NCBI GenBank assembly: GCA_002279765.1
Contig: NCCR01000025.1
Span: forward strand, 1 to 33,688
DNA: 33,688 nucleotides
From: Verrucomicrobia bacterium 12-59-8
Lineage (GTDB): Bacteria > Verrucomicrobiota > Verrucomicrobiae > Verrucomicrobiales > Verrucomicrobiaceae
Direction of reading: 5' to 3'
The notes below the pieces were generated by a model. That model did no database searches, had not been told where the DNA came from, and saw only the letters and a list, made by a program, of their open reading frames with translations. Positions 1 to 9,999 of the stretch are shown here, piece after piece (positions within the stretch are counted from its first letter, which is position 1; each line of letters starts with the position of its first letter). Both the position numbers and the translations under genes were made by a program.

Positions 1-2016
1 GGGCACGGTGACGGAAAGCGGCTGCGTGCCAGCGCTCTGCACCACCCACGAAACGGACTGGCTCACGGCCAGTGAAAACTCCTTGATCAGCGCACCGCGT
101 CCGGCGGCATAATCGGCATCGACGGCCAGCGCGGCTTTTTTCGCATTGAGAATGCCATAGCCCATCTGGTAGTCCGGGCCTTCAGCACCGAGGTCATCGC
201 AGGTGTTGATGGCGATGGCCTTCAAGGTGGAACCCTGCCAGGCCTGGGCGGCAGGCAGCGTGGGGTAGAGCTGTGCCCGGCGCTGCTGCACGAGGCCCAG
301 CGCCCCTGTGACGGCGGGCGCGGCGAAGCTGGTGCCAATGGCTGCGACCGTGTACTGGTTGTCTGCACTTGCCGTGGGGGCGAGCAGGTAAGCCGTGCTG
401 CCACTGCTCAGTCCGAGAGCCTGCCGGATGCCGAAGTTCGTCGTGCCGACGGCGACCAAGTCCGGCTTGATGCGTCCATCATCGGTAGGCCCCGCGCCGC
501 TGAAAGTGGCGGGCACCGCATTCACTCCAGATCCGAAACCAAGAAAGGTGCTGCCTGAAGTGTAAAACACATCTTCACAAGCCCCGACGGTAAGCACGTT
601 CTTCGACGTGCCCGGCGGCGCGACCGTGTCATAGAAGCCCGCATCGCCATCGTCCCAATCGCGAGGGAAGGAGGCGGCGCTCACTGGAGTCCAGGTTGTG
701 GCGCTCGTGCGGTAGTAATAGGTTCCGGGCGAAACACCGGGACCTTGGCCCCGGTCATTGCCGCAGGCATAAATCATCAAATGTTGTGATGCCTGCGACT
801 GGAGAAAGCCGTCTATCTGAGTTGAGCCAGTATCATCAGGAAAGTCTGGCAGGTAGAAACCAAATCTGTGATCCTCTTGGAAACTCGCAAGTGTCGGCCC
901 GTACCACACCCATTGAATGTTCACCCCGGCAGTGGGATCAATGTCATCCTGACGCCAGCCGCAAACCTGTCCCCAAGAATGATTAGATAGTCTGAGCGGC
1001 GGATCGGTTCCATTACCAGCAGCAGCCGCTTCACGTTCCGTTTTGAAACTTTGGGTCGTCTCATAGGCAAACACATTCGCCTCATAAGCCACACCGCGGC
1101 TTTCGTAGAAGTAGCCGAACAAAGATCCCGAGCCACTCGCGACCATGGTGCCTGCGACATTGGTGGCGTGGCCTGAGGCATCGAGCGTGGCCCCATCCTT
1201 CTGGGTGATGCGGGAGGTGCCCATCTCGATGTGAGAGGTGCGCACGCCGCCATCCACCTCCCACATGCCGAGGGTCTGCCCTGCGCCGGTGAGGTTCAGC
1301 CCGGTGTTGCTTTCCGAATACGGCCACCACCAAACGGGCGGCCAAAGCTCGTCCGCGCTGATGCCTGCTGCAGAAAGGGTGTCGTGGCTCTGGATGTAAA
1401 CCGGGCCCATCGACTCGCCGGAGAGCTTGAGCTTTTTGCCATTTTCATCACGGAACTCCCTTTCCACCCCATGCTTGCGGGCCAAGTCGTCCAAGGCGCG
1501 CTCTTTGCCTGGCTGCGTGAGCTGCGAGACTGCGGCCTCGCCCCTGAGAGCGGCGGCACTGTCTGCTTCTTTCTGTATTTTGGCGTCCGGCTCCATTTGT
1601 CCAGGTGGCAGAAGCTGGCGCAGACGCGGGGCGGCCGCCACCAGTTTGCGCTGCCACTCATCTTTTCTTTGTTCCAGAGCCTGGGCAGCAGCCTCGGCAG
1701 CCTGTGCCTTCTCCTCTTCAGTCAGAACCTCGCCCGGTTTATTCGCCCGGGTGGGGTCGGTGCCGTCGAGCATTTCAGTCCAGTTGTCGATGCTATCACC
1801 ATCTGGGTCCGCGTTTTTGTCCTTCGTCTGATCAGGAAATTTCAATTCCCATGAGTCATCCCAGCCGTTGTGGTCCAAGTCAAAGAGAGCGTAACGCTCA
1901 GGTTTCAGCGAGGGGTCTGTAACCTCCGGCATTTGGCCGAAAAGGGTTCCCGCTGTGGCGAAGAACGCGCAGACCAGCAACCCGCCTGCGAACTGGATGG
2001 ATGATTGTGGTTTCAT
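1..2016 (-). CDS. Secreted S8-family (subtilisin-like) serine protease, partial at its C-terminal end
   Basis: The frame is open from the ATG at 2016 to the left edge (672 codons, no stop), so the C-terminus is missing. Residues 1 to about 28 form a signal peptide (basic start, hydrophobic core GGLLVCAFFATAG), so the protein should be exported. Residues about 46-89 carry two Asp-rich calcium-binding repeats of the thrombospondin type 3 kind (DLDHNGWDD and DPDGDSIDNW). A charged, probably helical prodomain-like stretch follows. The catalytic triad is readable: Asp255 in WEVDGG, His283 in SGHATNVAG, and Ser563 in GTSFAAP. Asn420 in ACGNDRG fits the oxyanion-hole Asn. Between His and Ser the spacing is about 280 residues, longer than in simple subtilisins, so there is an insertion. 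The hydrolase class is secure; the substrate is unknown. Family members often have C-terminal anchoring or sorting domains, which cannot be seen here. Confidence 0.9.
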   Translation of the reverse strand, partial: MKPQSSIQFAGGLLVCAFFATAGTLFGQMPEVTDPSLKPERYALFDLDHNGWDDSWELKFPDQTKDKNADPDGDSIDNWTEMLDGTDPTRANKPGEVLTEEEKAQAAEAAAQALEQRKDEWQRKLVAAAPRLRQLLPPGQMEPDAKIQKEADSAAALRGEAAVSQLTQPGKERALDDLARKHGVEREFRDENGKKLKLSGESMGPVYIQSHDTLSAAGISADELWPPVWWWPYSESNTGLNLTGAGQTLGMWEVDGGVRTSHIEMGTSRITQKDGATLDASGHATNVAGTMVASGSGSLFGYFYESRGVAYEANVFAYETTQSFKTEREAAAAGNGTDPPLRLSNHSWGQVCGWRQDDIDPTAGVNIQWVWYGPTLASFQEDHRFGFYLPDFPDDTGSTQIDGFLQSQASQHLMIYACGNDRGQGPGVSPGTYYYRTSATTWTPVSAASFPRDWDDGDAGFYDTVAPPGTSKNVLTVGACEDVFYTSGSTFLGFGSGVNAVPATFSGAGPTDDGRIKPDLVAVGTTNFGIRQALGLSSGSTAYLLAPTASADNQYTVAAIGTSFAAPAVTGALGLVQQRRAQLYPTLPAAQAWQGSTLKAIAINTCDDLGAEGPDYQMGYGILNAKKAALAVDADYAAGRGALIKEFSLAVSQSVSWVVQSAGTQPLSVTVP

Positions 2017-2199
2017 GACATGAACGAGAGAGGAGCCGAGTTGATAGCTTCCGAGCCAGCAAAACAAGCAAATTTTCCAGGTGATTTTTCCCATCAAACC
2101 AAAAGTTTGCAAAGAATGCTGACTTAGAGTGCGGCTTTTAATGTGCCTCTGTATCTCGCCAGGACAACCAATCACGACTAGGAACAGGTCAGGCATTGG

Positions 2200-2403
2200 T
2201 TACTGCACCTTATGTTTTGTCACACATACCTCCGACGAGCCGCAGTTCGCATAACGCACGACCACCTCCTCGTATTCAAGATAGATGGAAGTGGAGGCCA
2301 CGAGACGAATTTCACCTCTGCTCAACGCCTGTTTCAGCCTGGCATAAGGCGACTGCGAACCGAACATCTGAACGATCACGTTCGTGTCGATGACAACCGT
2401 CAT
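2200..2403 (-). pseudogene. Truncated PIN-domain toxin (VapC-like, COG1569 type)
   Basis: The first 50 residues match the start of the single-domain PIN ribonuclease toxins: VVIDTNV with the metal-binding Asp6, then a YLEYEEVV segment with acidic residues at 43-46. Intact members are about 130-150 residues and carry further catalytic acids in their C-terminal half. This frame leaves the family pattern after about residue 52 and stops at 67. I could not find the missing half in other frames down to 2017. Its start overlaps the stop of the upstream antitoxin-like gene by 4 bp (ATGA), as in normal toxin-antitoxin pairs. I infer a decayed toxin without nuclease activity; a shortened protein with another role cannot be excluded. 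Confidence 0.65.
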
Positions 2404-2624
2404 GAGCCCTTCACGCGCAGAGCCGCACGTGCGGCCTGGATAATGCCTGGCAGTGCCTCCAAACGTCCTCTGCGGCGATCTTCATCGAAAGCAAAGTCCA
2501 AGGTCGCATCAATCCGGTCCAGCTCCAACTGCAAAGCCACACGGTGCAGCACCTCCAGATCATCTGGCGGCATACGGTCCACTTCTTCATGCAGAAGTGG
2601 GCGCAGATCAGAAGGATCTGGCAT
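2400..2624 (-). CDS. Small antitoxin-like protein paired with the PIN toxin remnant
   Basis: A 74-residue acidic, helix-rich protein with no membrane segment. It begins 30 bp after the coaX stop and its last codon overlaps the PIN gene start by 4 bp. That coupling and its size are what support an antitoxin role; I do not recognise a specific DNA-binding fold. The N-terminal half is rich in Leu, Glu and Asp and the C-terminal half has an Arg-rich helix (DEDRRRGRLEALP). In toxin-antitoxin pairs such proteins bind and block the toxin and repress their own promoter. Because the toxin is truncated, this gene may be a relic that has not yet decayed. Confidence 0.55.
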   Translation of the reverse strand: MPDPSDLRPLLHEEVDRMPPDDLEVLHRVALQLELDRIDATLDFAFDEDRRRGRLEALPGIIQAARAALRVKGS

Positions 2625-2654
2625 GGCCGGAAATAGGCTGAAGCACGCGCCCCG

Positions 2655-3389
2655 TCAAGAATGCAGGGTCCCGACGATGCGGAGGCCATGCAAGGTCAAA
2701 TCGGAGTCGGTGAGGATGTCTTCGCCCATGCCGGAGATGATCCATTCCGCATCTCCCCCCGTAGCGACGATGCTGACCTTCTGCCCGCCGAGTTCTTTTT
2801 TCAGCGCCTCCAGGATGCCTTTCACCATGCCGCGATACCCAATGGCAGCCCCGGCGAGGATGGCACCCTCAGTGGACTGGCCGATGGCGCTGGCGGGCTC
2901 GCGCAAATCGACCCGGGGCAGCAGGGCGGTGCGTTCGTGCAGGTAGTCGGTCATCAGGCGCAAGCCCGGCGCGATCACGCCGCCGATGTAGCATTTGTCG
3001 GACGAGAGGATGTCGAAGGTCACGGCGGTGCCGAAGTCGATCACGATGCCGGGTGCGCCATGCATGTGCGCCAGAGCGACGGCGTTTGCCAGGCGGTCAG
3101 GGCCGATGCTCTCGGGCTTCGGGTAACGAATGCCAATGCCCAACGGTGTGTCGTGCCGCAGTTCGATGAGCCGGCTGCCAAACACTTCACGAAACGCAGG
3201 TACCGCCTTCGGCACGACGCTACAAATCACGGCGCTTTCAAACTGCCAGCCCTGCGTGACTTCACGCACGGCATCGGGCGAAAGCTCACGCGTGGCATGC
3301 TCGCGGCGTTCGAGAATGGCCTCGCTCGTCGCAAGGCCGAATTTCGTGCGGCCGTTGCCGACGTCGATGAGCAACTGCATCCGGCTCAT
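2655..3389 (-). CDS. coaX: Type III pantothenate kinase
   Basis: Catalyses the first step of coenzyme A synthesis, ATP-dependent phosphorylation of pantothenate, in the cytoplasm. At 244 residues it has the usual length. The ASKHA-fold motifs are present: phosphate-1 loop DVGNGRTKFG (Asp9, Asn12), GPDRLANAVA at 96-105, phosphate-2 loop DFGTAVTFD at 118-126, the GGVIAPG segment that lines the pantothenate pocket, and ATGGDAEWI near the C-terminus. Type III enzymes are insensitive to CoA feedback and need a monovalent cation; that is family knowledge. The start overlaps the stop of the upstream gene (ATGA, 3386-3389), so the two are probably translated together. No biotin-ligase gene (birA), which often accompanies coaX, is seen. 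Confidence 0.93.
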   Translation of the reverse strand: MSRMQLLIDVGNGRTKFGLATSEAILERREHATRELSPDAVREVTQGWQFESAVICSVVPKAVPAFREVFGSRLIELRHDTPLGIGIRYPKPESIGPDRLANAVALAHMHGAPGIVIDFGTAVTFDILSSDKCYIGGVIAPGLRLMTDYLHERTALLPRVDLREPASAIGQSTEGAILAGAAIGYRGMVKGILEALKKELGGQKVSIVATGGDAEWIISGMGEDILTDSDLTLHGLRIVGTLHS

Positions 3390-4120
3390 GGCTTGGCCGG
3401 TTCAGGGGCCTTGTGCGGCTCCTCTTTCGGAGCTTCGCCAAAGGTGCTGACTTCGATCATGCCTTCGGGAGCCACCTTCTTGGGCGGTTCAGTCTCAGCC
3501 GGCTTCACCGGGACGGTTGCACCCGTGTCGGCAGGCTCCTCGACCGGCAGGGCTTTGAGCGGATCTTTGACCACGTGTACGCAGGGGTAGAGCAAGTTGT
3601 AGTTGTGACGCAGGGCGGCAGGAAAGGCGACACGGCCCGGCTCGGTGACGTTTTCACGCAGGAGTTTGCCCGCCAGACTGGCGAACACATCGCTGCCGAG
3701 CCTCGCGGCCTTTTCAGCCACGCCGCCCACCGCTTGGCCCGCCGCTCCTGCAGCGGATTTTCCAGCGCTGCGAAACATATCGCTGCTGATGCGGCGCTCC
3801 TGAATGGAAATGAAAGCCTGCGCAGAGAGCAGCGTGCCTTCCGGACTGAAGCTCATCTCCAGGCTGGCGTGGTCATCGGAGGAAAACATGCCGCGCATGT
3901 GGTCAACGCGCATGGAAATGAAGACGCCACCATCAGGAGAGCGTGAGATCTCGGGCTTGTAGCTGCGGTATTCGCTTTGGGAAAATTTATACTCCGCCGC
4001 CTTTCCGCCCTCCTTTTTCCAGCCACCGAGACTCTTGCCAAATTCATCCATGTCCACCTCCACGCCGGCACGGGCGGTACTGGCGATGAGAATGAGCAGA
4101 GCGAAGGGGCGGAGGTTCAT
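3386..4120 (-). CDS. Secreted protein of unknown function with a Pro/Glu/Lys-rich tail
   Basis: I do not recognise this 244-residue protein. Residues 1-18 are a signal peptide (MNLRPFALLILIASTARA) with a good cleavage site before GVEVD, so it should be periplasmic or outer-membrane associated. The central part (about 30-110) alternates polar and hydrophobic residues like a beta-rich domain. Residues about 115-150 are Gly/Ala-rich and probably helical (KSAAGAAGQAVGGVAEKAA). After about residue 185 it becomes a low-complexity tail rich in Pro, Glu, Lys and Ala, likely disordered. It is the first gene of the run with coaX (4-bp overlap) and lies 84 bp downstream of the pst operon, so read-through from pst is possible. 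Confidence 0.75.
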   Translation of the reverse strand: MNLRPFALLILIASTARAGVEVDMDEFGKSLGGWKKEGGKAAEYKFSQSEYRSYKPEISRSPDGGVFISMRVDHMRGMFSSDDHASLEMSFSPEGTLLSAQAFISIQERRISSDMFRSAGKSAAGAAGQAVGGVAEKAARLGSDVFASLAGKLLRENVTEPGRVAFPAALRHNYNLLYPCVHVVKDPLKALPVEEPADTGATVPVKPAETEPPKKVAPEGMIEVSTFGEAPKEEPHKAPEPAKP

Positions 4121-4204
4121 GCAGCCTCACAGTGCTGCAAGAAACAATTTTTTCAACTTCGGGCTGGAGCGGACATCCCCCGGCCCGCCGCAGAGTATGC
4201 GCCC

Positions 4205-4993
4205 TCAGGTCAGCCGCCCCGTGATGTAGGCTTCGGTCTGCTCCTCGCGCGGCTTGTTGAAGATGGTCATCGTGTCGTCCTCCTCGATCAGCCGGCCTTG
4301 GTAAAAGAACGCGGTGCGGTCGGCGATGCGCTTCGCCTGCTCCATGTTGTGCGTGACGATGACAAAGGTGTACTGGCCGCGCAGTTGATGGATCAGCTCC
4401 TCGATGCGCGCCGTGGCGATGGGATCGAGCGCGGCGCAGGGCTCGTCCATCAGCAGAATGCGCGGCTGCAGCGCGATGGCACGGGCGATGCACAAACGCT
4501 GCTGCTGGCCGCCAGAAAGTCCGGTGGCCTGTTCATGGAGGCGGTCCTTCACTTCATCCCACAACGCGGCGGAGCGCAGGCTGCGCTCGGCAGCTTCCTC
4601 CAGATCGTGGCGGTCTTTGATCCCGGCGACACGCAGGCCATAGACGGCATTTTCAAAAATGGAACGCGGGAAGGGATTGTACTTCTGGAAGACCATGCCC
4701 ACGTTGCGGCGCAGGCTGATCACATCGACGTCGGGCGCATAGAGATCGATGCCGTCGATTTTGATTTTGCCGCTGACGACGCGGGCGGAGTCCACGAGGT
4801 CGTTGATGCGGTTGATGGAGCGCAGCAGGGTGCTCTTGCCACAGCCGGAAGGGCCGATCAGGGCCATCACATCCTCGCTGTGCATGTTCAGATCGACATC
4901 AAAGAGCACCTGGTTGTCGCCATAGGCATAGTTGAATTTCTCCACCTGAATGAGCGGCTCTGCGGCAGGGGAGGCTGGAGTGTCGGCGGCCAT
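4205..4993 (-). CDS. pstB: Phosphate ABC transporter ATP-binding protein PstB (second copy, promoter-distal)
   Basis: This ATPase powers phosphate import through PstC/PstA at the inner membrane. The 262-residue reading from the ATG at 4993 is chosen because it starts one base after the upstream pstB stop (4995). A longer frame to 5119 would add 42 residues lying entirely inside the upstream gene and unlike any ABC protein. Walker A is GPSGCGKST with Lys53, the ABC signature is LSGGQQQRL, Walker B with its catalytic Glu is ILLMDEP, followed by the PstB-type CAALDP and the switch His in VTHNMEQA. It closely resembles the preceding copy but has diverged at both ends. No phoU follows; the next gene encodes an unrelated secreted protein. 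Confidence 0.93.
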   Translation of the reverse strand: MAADTPASPAAEPLIQVEKFNYAYGDNQVLFDVDLNMHSEDVMALIGPSGCGKSTLLRSINRINDLVDSARVVSGKIKIDGIDLYAPDVDVISLRRNVGMVFQKYNPFPRSIFENAVYGLRVAGIKDRHDLEEAAERSLRSAALWDEVKDRLHEQATGLSGGQQQRLCIARAIALQPRILLMDEPCAALDPIATARIEELIHQLRGQYTFVIVTHNMEQAKRIADRTAFFYQGRLIEEDDTMTIFNKPREEQTEAYITGRLT

Positions 4994-4994
4994 A

Positions 4995-5783
<789 letters not shown>

Positions 5784-5797
5784 GAAAGGAGAAGCAG

Positions 5798-6979
5798 TTA
5801 CCAGCGATACTTGGCGCGCAGCCGTTTGCGCAGCAGCACGGAGCTGGCGGCCAGCGCAGCAACGAGAACGAGGAACACAAACACGGACCCATACTGCGCA
5901 CGCTCGGCGTACTCATTCTGCGGGATCTTGGCGGCGAGCGTGTAGATGTGATAGGGCAGGGCCTGCACGGACTCGGTGAAGATGCCGAGGAAGCGTGACA
6001 CGCTCTGCTCCCAGTGCGCAAAGATGGATGCATCTGCGGGCAGCGGCGGCAGGTCCTTCTGCCAGGGCAGCTTGTCTTTGAAAGCCAGCGCGGCGGTGAA
6101 CATGATCGGGGCCGTCTCACCGGCGGCACGGGCGATGCCGAGGATGCTGGAGGTCAGAATGCCGGGAGTGGCGAAGGGCAGCACGCTATACCGAATGGTC
6201 TGCCAGCGCGTGGCTCCGAGAGCCATGCTCGTTTCACGGAAGCCCTGCGGCACCGCCTGCAGGCACTGCTCGCTGGCGGTGATGATCACGGGCAGGATGA
6301 CGAAGGCGAGCGTGAATCCGCCGGACAGCACGCAGGTGTCCCACCCTTCAAAGCTGAGCGTGGTGAAGCCGAGCGGAATGGAAAACACGGAGCGCTCCGC
6401 AGGCACATCGACAAAGGTCGGCGCGGTCAGAACGAACGCGCCCAGACCAAACAGGCCGAACACGACGGAAGGAACGCCCGCGAGATTCAAGATCGCCAGC
6501 CGCACCATTTCGAGGAACTTGCCGTGTTTGGCATACTCACTGAGATAGATCGCGCAGGCGACGCCGAGGAAGAGCGCGACACTCACACTGACGATCACGA
6601 GCAGCGCTGTGCCGACGATCGGCCCCAGAATGCCGCCGCCGGAGTAGGAGATGGTTTTTTCAGCACGGAAGTTGTCGCCCAGCTTCTTTTTGACCGCGTC
6701 GGCTCCATTCACATCGGTTTCAATGTGGTTGCCCTCCTGGTCTTCAATCACGTGCAAAGTGGCGGGTAGCTCGGTGAGGAACTGCGTGTTCACAAACGGC
6801 CACTGCGACCGGAACACGACCGGCGCGCCTTTGACGAAAATGTGCAGCATGATCGCCAGTGTGATGAGGACGACGATGTAACTGCCGACACGCAGCGCCC
6901 AGCGCGCAGCGATCTCGCGCTGCTGGATACCGGAGTTGTCACCGGCGAAAGGGTTCTCGTTGGAGGGGACAGGATTCAT
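5798..6979 (-). CDS. pstA: Phosphate ABC transporter permease PstA
   Basis: An inner-membrane permease of 393 residues, about 100 longer than typical PstA. The first membrane helix is at about 31-50. A periplasmic segment of about 90 residues follows, before the second helix ([19 protein letters not shown]); this insert contains polar sequence not seen in short PstA proteins. The family core follows, including the cytoplasmic coupling loop that contacts PstB ([15 protein letters not shown]) and the RAAGETAPI segment. A second loop of about 60 residues lies before the last helix. The gene overlaps the pstC stop by 4 bp (ATGA, 6976-6979), consistent with coupled translation of the two permease halves. 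Confidence 0.93.
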   Translation of the reverse strand: MNPVPSNENPFAGDNSGIQQREIAARWALRVGSYIVVLITLAIMLHIFVKGAPVVFRSQWPFVNTQFLTELPATLHVIEDQEGNHIETDVNGADAVKKKLGDNFRAEKTISYSGGGILGPIVGTALLVIVSVSVALFLGVACAIYLSEYAKHGKFLEMVRLAILNLAGVPSVVFGLFGLGAFVLTAPTFVDVPAERSVFSIPLGFTTLSFEGWDTCVLSGGFTLAFVILPVIITASEQCLQAVPQGFRETSMALGATRWQTIRYSVLPFATPGILTSSILGIARAAGETAPIMFTAALAFKDKLPWQKDLPPLPADASIFAHWEQSVSRFLGIFTESVQALPYHIYTLAAKIPQNEYAERAQYGSVFVFLVLVAALAASSVLLRKRLRAKYRW

Positions 6980-8964
6980 GCCTTGTGGGGTTCAAAGCGG
7001 CGGGCCACGGCGCGGGCGCACCAGTTGACCAGCAGAGAGATAGCAAACAGCACGATGCCGACCATGAACAGCGCCTGCCAATGCGAACTGCCCCGCGACA
7101 CTTCGCCAAGTTCCTGAGCGATGATGCCGGTAAGGGTGTGAGCAGGCTGGAAAATGACACCGGGACCAGCACTGAAGTCGGGAATGGCGATGCGGTTGCC
7201 CGCGACGAGCAGCACGACCATTGTTTCACCGACCACGCGGCCCAGCCCCAGTAGGATGGCCGAGAGAATGCCGGAGATGCCCGCCGGCACGATGACGCGG
7301 AAGACGGTTTGCAGCTTGGTGGCTCCGAGCGCGTCGGAAGCATCAATGTAGGCACGCGGGACGTTGTTCAGCGCGTCCTCTGAGAGACTGAACATGGTGG
7401 GCACGGCCATGAAGGCGAGCAGACAGCCCGCGTTGAACATGTTGAGCCGCTCCTGAATCGGAAAGCCGGGCACCCATTGCAGCCAGCTCCATTCACTGAC
7501 GTCCTTGATCAGATCGCCGACCAGCGAGATGCCAATGAAACCCAGCACGACGGAGGGAATGGCCTGAATGAATTCAATCACCGGCTTGATCAATTCCTTC
7601 TCCCGCTCACTGGCGAACTGGTTCGTGTAAATGGCAGCCACCACACTGACCGGCGTGGCGATCAAAATGGCAATGGCGGCAATGACGAGCGAGCCCGTTA
7701 GCAACGGGACAAAGCCAAAGAAATCCTGCCAGGAACTGTTCGTGATCCACTGGGTGCCGAAGAAAAAGGCACCAATGACTCTGAAAATGGAAACTGGTTT
7801 GTCCCAGCGCCAGTCTTCGAGCGTGGCGGCAGCGGCCCGCATTTCACGGGCATGTTCCGGGATGCCCTCACGCACTTGGTTGACCATCTTACGCGCGGCA
7901 CCGGTTCCCGCGTCTTTTGGCAATACTGCAGCAGCCTTTTCAATGACCACGGCATATTTTTCGACCTGCTCGCGCAGTTCGGCGGTGCGTCCGGTGATTT
8001 CCTTGATGCTCTCCTCCAAATTGACGGCTTCAGAGACGGATTCCTCCGCCTCCTTGGACAGACTGGCCTTCTCTTTTGGGTCGGTTTCTGTGGCGGCGGC
8101 TTCGAGGAGACGCTGGCGGTTGGTTTCGAGCACTTCAAACTCAACAGCTTTCTCCTTGGTCTCCAGCGCTTTTGCCTTGAGCTCGTCCAGCACTTCCTGA
8201 AGTGGCTCTGCGGCCTCTTCAAATTCCTCCTGCGCCGTCACGAGTGCGGCAAATTGGGTGCGCGCTTCGCCGTCTTTGACACTGAATTCCGCCACGAGCG
8301 TCTGCAGCAGCGGCGGCAGGTCGGTGACCTCCGGGGTGAGGGCGGCGAATTCACGCTGCAACTGTTCGCGTTCTGCCGCGCTGAAGAAGGCGGGATAATT
8401 CAGCGCTTTCGCGGCGGCGGTGGAAGCCTCCCCCAACTCACGGCGTAAAACCTCGATCTGCTCCGGTTCAGGCGGTGTCTTTTCGAGCGCCTGCGTGAGC
8501 GATTCACGGGGGCGGGCGGTTTTGTCCTCCACCTGCCGCTTGAGCAGGAAGGCGGCGTCACGCCGATCACGCGCCGGCTTGCTGAGGGTTTCCAATGAAG
8601 CACTGACCGCCTGGCGCAGGCTGCTGGAGAGCGCCTGGTTGCTCTGCAACGGCTGGTCGATGATGTCACAAAACTCCAGTCCCGCACGGCGATAGGTTCG
8701 AAGCTCGCGCTGGTAGGTGGGCAGGAAGTCGATGCCCTCACGCAGCAGGAACACCATGATGAGCACCAGCACGATGATGGCGACGCTGGCATTGCTCCCG
8801 AAGAAGTACTTGATCAGCTTCTGGGGGTCGAGCCCTAGAATTGTGCGCTTGCGACTCCTGAGCAGCACGCTGCGCAGCGGCGGTCTGCTGGGCGTCGGGA
8901 GGCTGTTCATGCGGCGGGAATCTGGTTCACCGGAGATAAAACAAAAACCGGCGGTCGAGAACAT
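6976..8964 (-). CDS. pstC: Phosphate ABC transporter permease PstC with a large coiled-coil insert
   Basis: The partner permease of PstA. The frame gives 662 residues against about 300 for common PstC. One membrane helix is at about 58-75; the next begins near residue 421 after GFVPLLTGSLV. From there to the end it is ordinary PstC, with the ABC coupling loop DASDALGATKLQTVFR and GRVVGETM. The extra stretch, about 82-410, is rich in Glu, Ala, Lys and Leu and looks like long antiparallel coiled coil. By family topology it should lie in the periplasm. Start choice is open: ATG 8964 has GGAAGAG just upstream, while ATG 8910 (residue 19) gives a more usual cytoplasmic N-terminus. The start lies 38-92 bp after the pstS stop. 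Confidence 0.88.
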   Translation of the reverse strand: MFSTAGFCFISGEPDSRRMNSLPTPSRPPLRSVLLRSRKRTILGLDPQKLIKYFFGSNASVAIIVLVLIMVFLLREGIDFLPTYQRELRTYRRAGLEFCDIIDQPLQSNQALSSSLRQAVSASLETLSKPARDRRDAAFLLKRQVEDKTARPRESLTQALEKTPPEPEQIEVLRRELGEASTAAAKALNYPAFFSAAEREQLQREFAALTPEVTDLPPLLQTLVAEFSVKDGEARTQFAALVTAQEEFEEAAEPLQEVLDELKAKALETKEKAVEFEVLETNRQRLLEAAATETDPKEKASLSKEAEESVSEAVNLEESIKEITGRTAELREQVEKYAVVIEKAAAVLPKDAGTGAARKMVNQVREGIPEHAREMRAAAATLEDWRWDKPVSIFRVIGAFFFGTQWITNSSWQDFFGFVPLLTGSLVIAAIAILIATPVSVVAAIYTNQFASEREKELIKPVIEFIQAIPSVVLGFIGISLVGDLIKDVSEWSWLQWVPGFPIQERLNMFNAGCLLAFMAVPTMFSLSEDALNNVPRAYIDASDALGATKLQTVFRVIVPAGISGILSAILLGLGRVVGETMVVLLVAGNRIAIPDFSAGPGVIFQPAHTLTGIIAQELGEVSRGSSHWQALFMVGIVLFAISLLVNWCARAVARRFEPHKA

Positions 8965-9002
8965 GTCTCTTCCGCCGGACTACTGAATCGGTCAACCAAC
9001 AG

Positions 9003-9818
9003 TTATTTTGCAATGCTGAGAGGAACGAAGCCCGCCTTGTTTACGATGGCGTCGCCAGCAGGGCTGAGGCAAAAGTCGATGAATTCCTTGGTGGTGCCGG
9101 TGGGTTCGCCGTTGGTGTACAGGAAAGTCGGGCGGGACAGCGGGTAGGACTTGACCGCCGCTGGGTTGGGTGCGGAGCCTGCAATGGTGACGACCTTGAC
9201 GCCTTTGGCACCTGAATAGGCGTAGCCGACATAACCAATGCCGTTGGGATTGGAGCCGACTTCGGCGGCGATCTGCTCATTACCAGCCATCTTCTGGCTG
9301 TTTTTGCCGTATTCGCGGCCCTTCATGGCCAGACCGATGAAGTCTTTGTAAGAGCCCGAGGAAGTATTGCGGGTGTAAACCGAGACGGGGCCGGGAGTGC
9401 CGCCGACTTCGCTCCAGTCCTTGATGTCACCGGCAAAGATCTGCAGAAGCTGCTTCTTGGAGAGATCGGCGACGGGGTTGTTCTTGTTCACCACGACGGA
9501 GATCATGTCCCACGCGACTTCGTATTCCGTGAGTGTCACCCCTTTGCTGCGGCAGAGGGTGCGTTCGTCCGCCTTGACCTTGCGGCTGGACATGCCCACT
9601 TCCGCAGTACCGGAGGCCAGATTCGTGAAGGCGGTGGAGGAACCTTCCGCAGCGATGTCAAAGCTGACTTTGCCACCCTGTTTCTTGAAGGATTCAGCCA
9701 GCTGCGGCACCAGCTTGGCTCCGAGGGTGTCGGATCCGCGGATGCGCAGGGTGGTCTGAGCCTGAAGCGAAAGCGCTGCGGCTAAGGTGGTGACAAGGGA
9801 GAGGAAGGCGATCTTCAT
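9003..9818 (-). CDS. pstS: Periplasmic phosphate-binding protein PstS
   Basis: Binds inorganic phosphate in the periplasm and delivers it to PstC/PstA. I choose the ATG at 9818 because it puts a clean signal peptide at the very N-terminus (MKIAFLSLVTTLAAALSLQA). An open extension to 9902 adds 28 residues with no export-signal character. The mature protein begins TTLRIRGSDTLG. Phosphate-contact segments of this family are visible: RGSDTLG, AAEGSSTAF, and RNTSSGSYKDF. At 271 residues it is of the smaller PstS type. It is first in the operon and faces the divergent region with the PhoB-like repeats, so it is probably induced by phosphate limitation. Confidence 0.93.
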   Translation of the reverse strand: MKIAFLSLVTTLAAALSLQAQTTLRIRGSDTLGAKLVPQLAESFKKQGGKVSFDIAAEGSSTAFTNLASGTAEVGMSSRKVKADERTLCRSKGVTLTEYEVAWDMISVVVNKNNPVADLSKKQLLQIFAGDIKDWSEVGGTPGPVSVYTRNTSSGSYKDFIGLAMKGREYGKNSQKMAGNEQIAAEVGSNPNGIGYVGYAYSGAKGVKVVTIAGSAPNPAAVKSYPLSRPTFLYTNGEPTGTTKEFIDFCLSPAGDAIVNKAGFVPLSIAK

Positions 9819-9919
9819 GAGGGGGTGTAGGATAGGATGGGGCGATGAGCTTGTCCGCTGCCATTTATGGGTGCCGAGGCGGATATTGGAGGTTGGCCGC
9901 AAGTGGTCAAAATGCGCAC

Positions 9920-9937
9920 TGTGACGAAAACGTCACA
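9920..9937. promoter_or_regulatory. PHO-box-like element 1 (perfect inverted repeat)
   Basis: TGTGACG-AAAA-CGTCACA is a perfect 7-bp inverted repeat. It also contains GTGAC at 9921 and GTCAC at 9932, i.e. half-sites 11 bp apart, the period of PhoB half-sites. It lies 102 bp upstream of the pstS start. The match to the enterobacterial PHO-box consensus is only about 12 of 18, so assignment to PhoB is an inference from spacing and context. Confidence 0.5.
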
Positions 9938-9999
9938 AACACAACTCTGAGCCTGATGACCTCTTCTCGGCGCACAATCCTGTGAATAACCCCATTAAC

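Noticed and set aside
4121..4204. Terminator between pstB and the secreted unknown protein
   Set aside because: GC-rich segments are present but no stem followed by a T-run was found on the minus strand.
9819..9902. N-terminal extension of pstS
   Set aside because: It would bury the signal peptide behind 28 polar residues, and its DNA is leader sequence.
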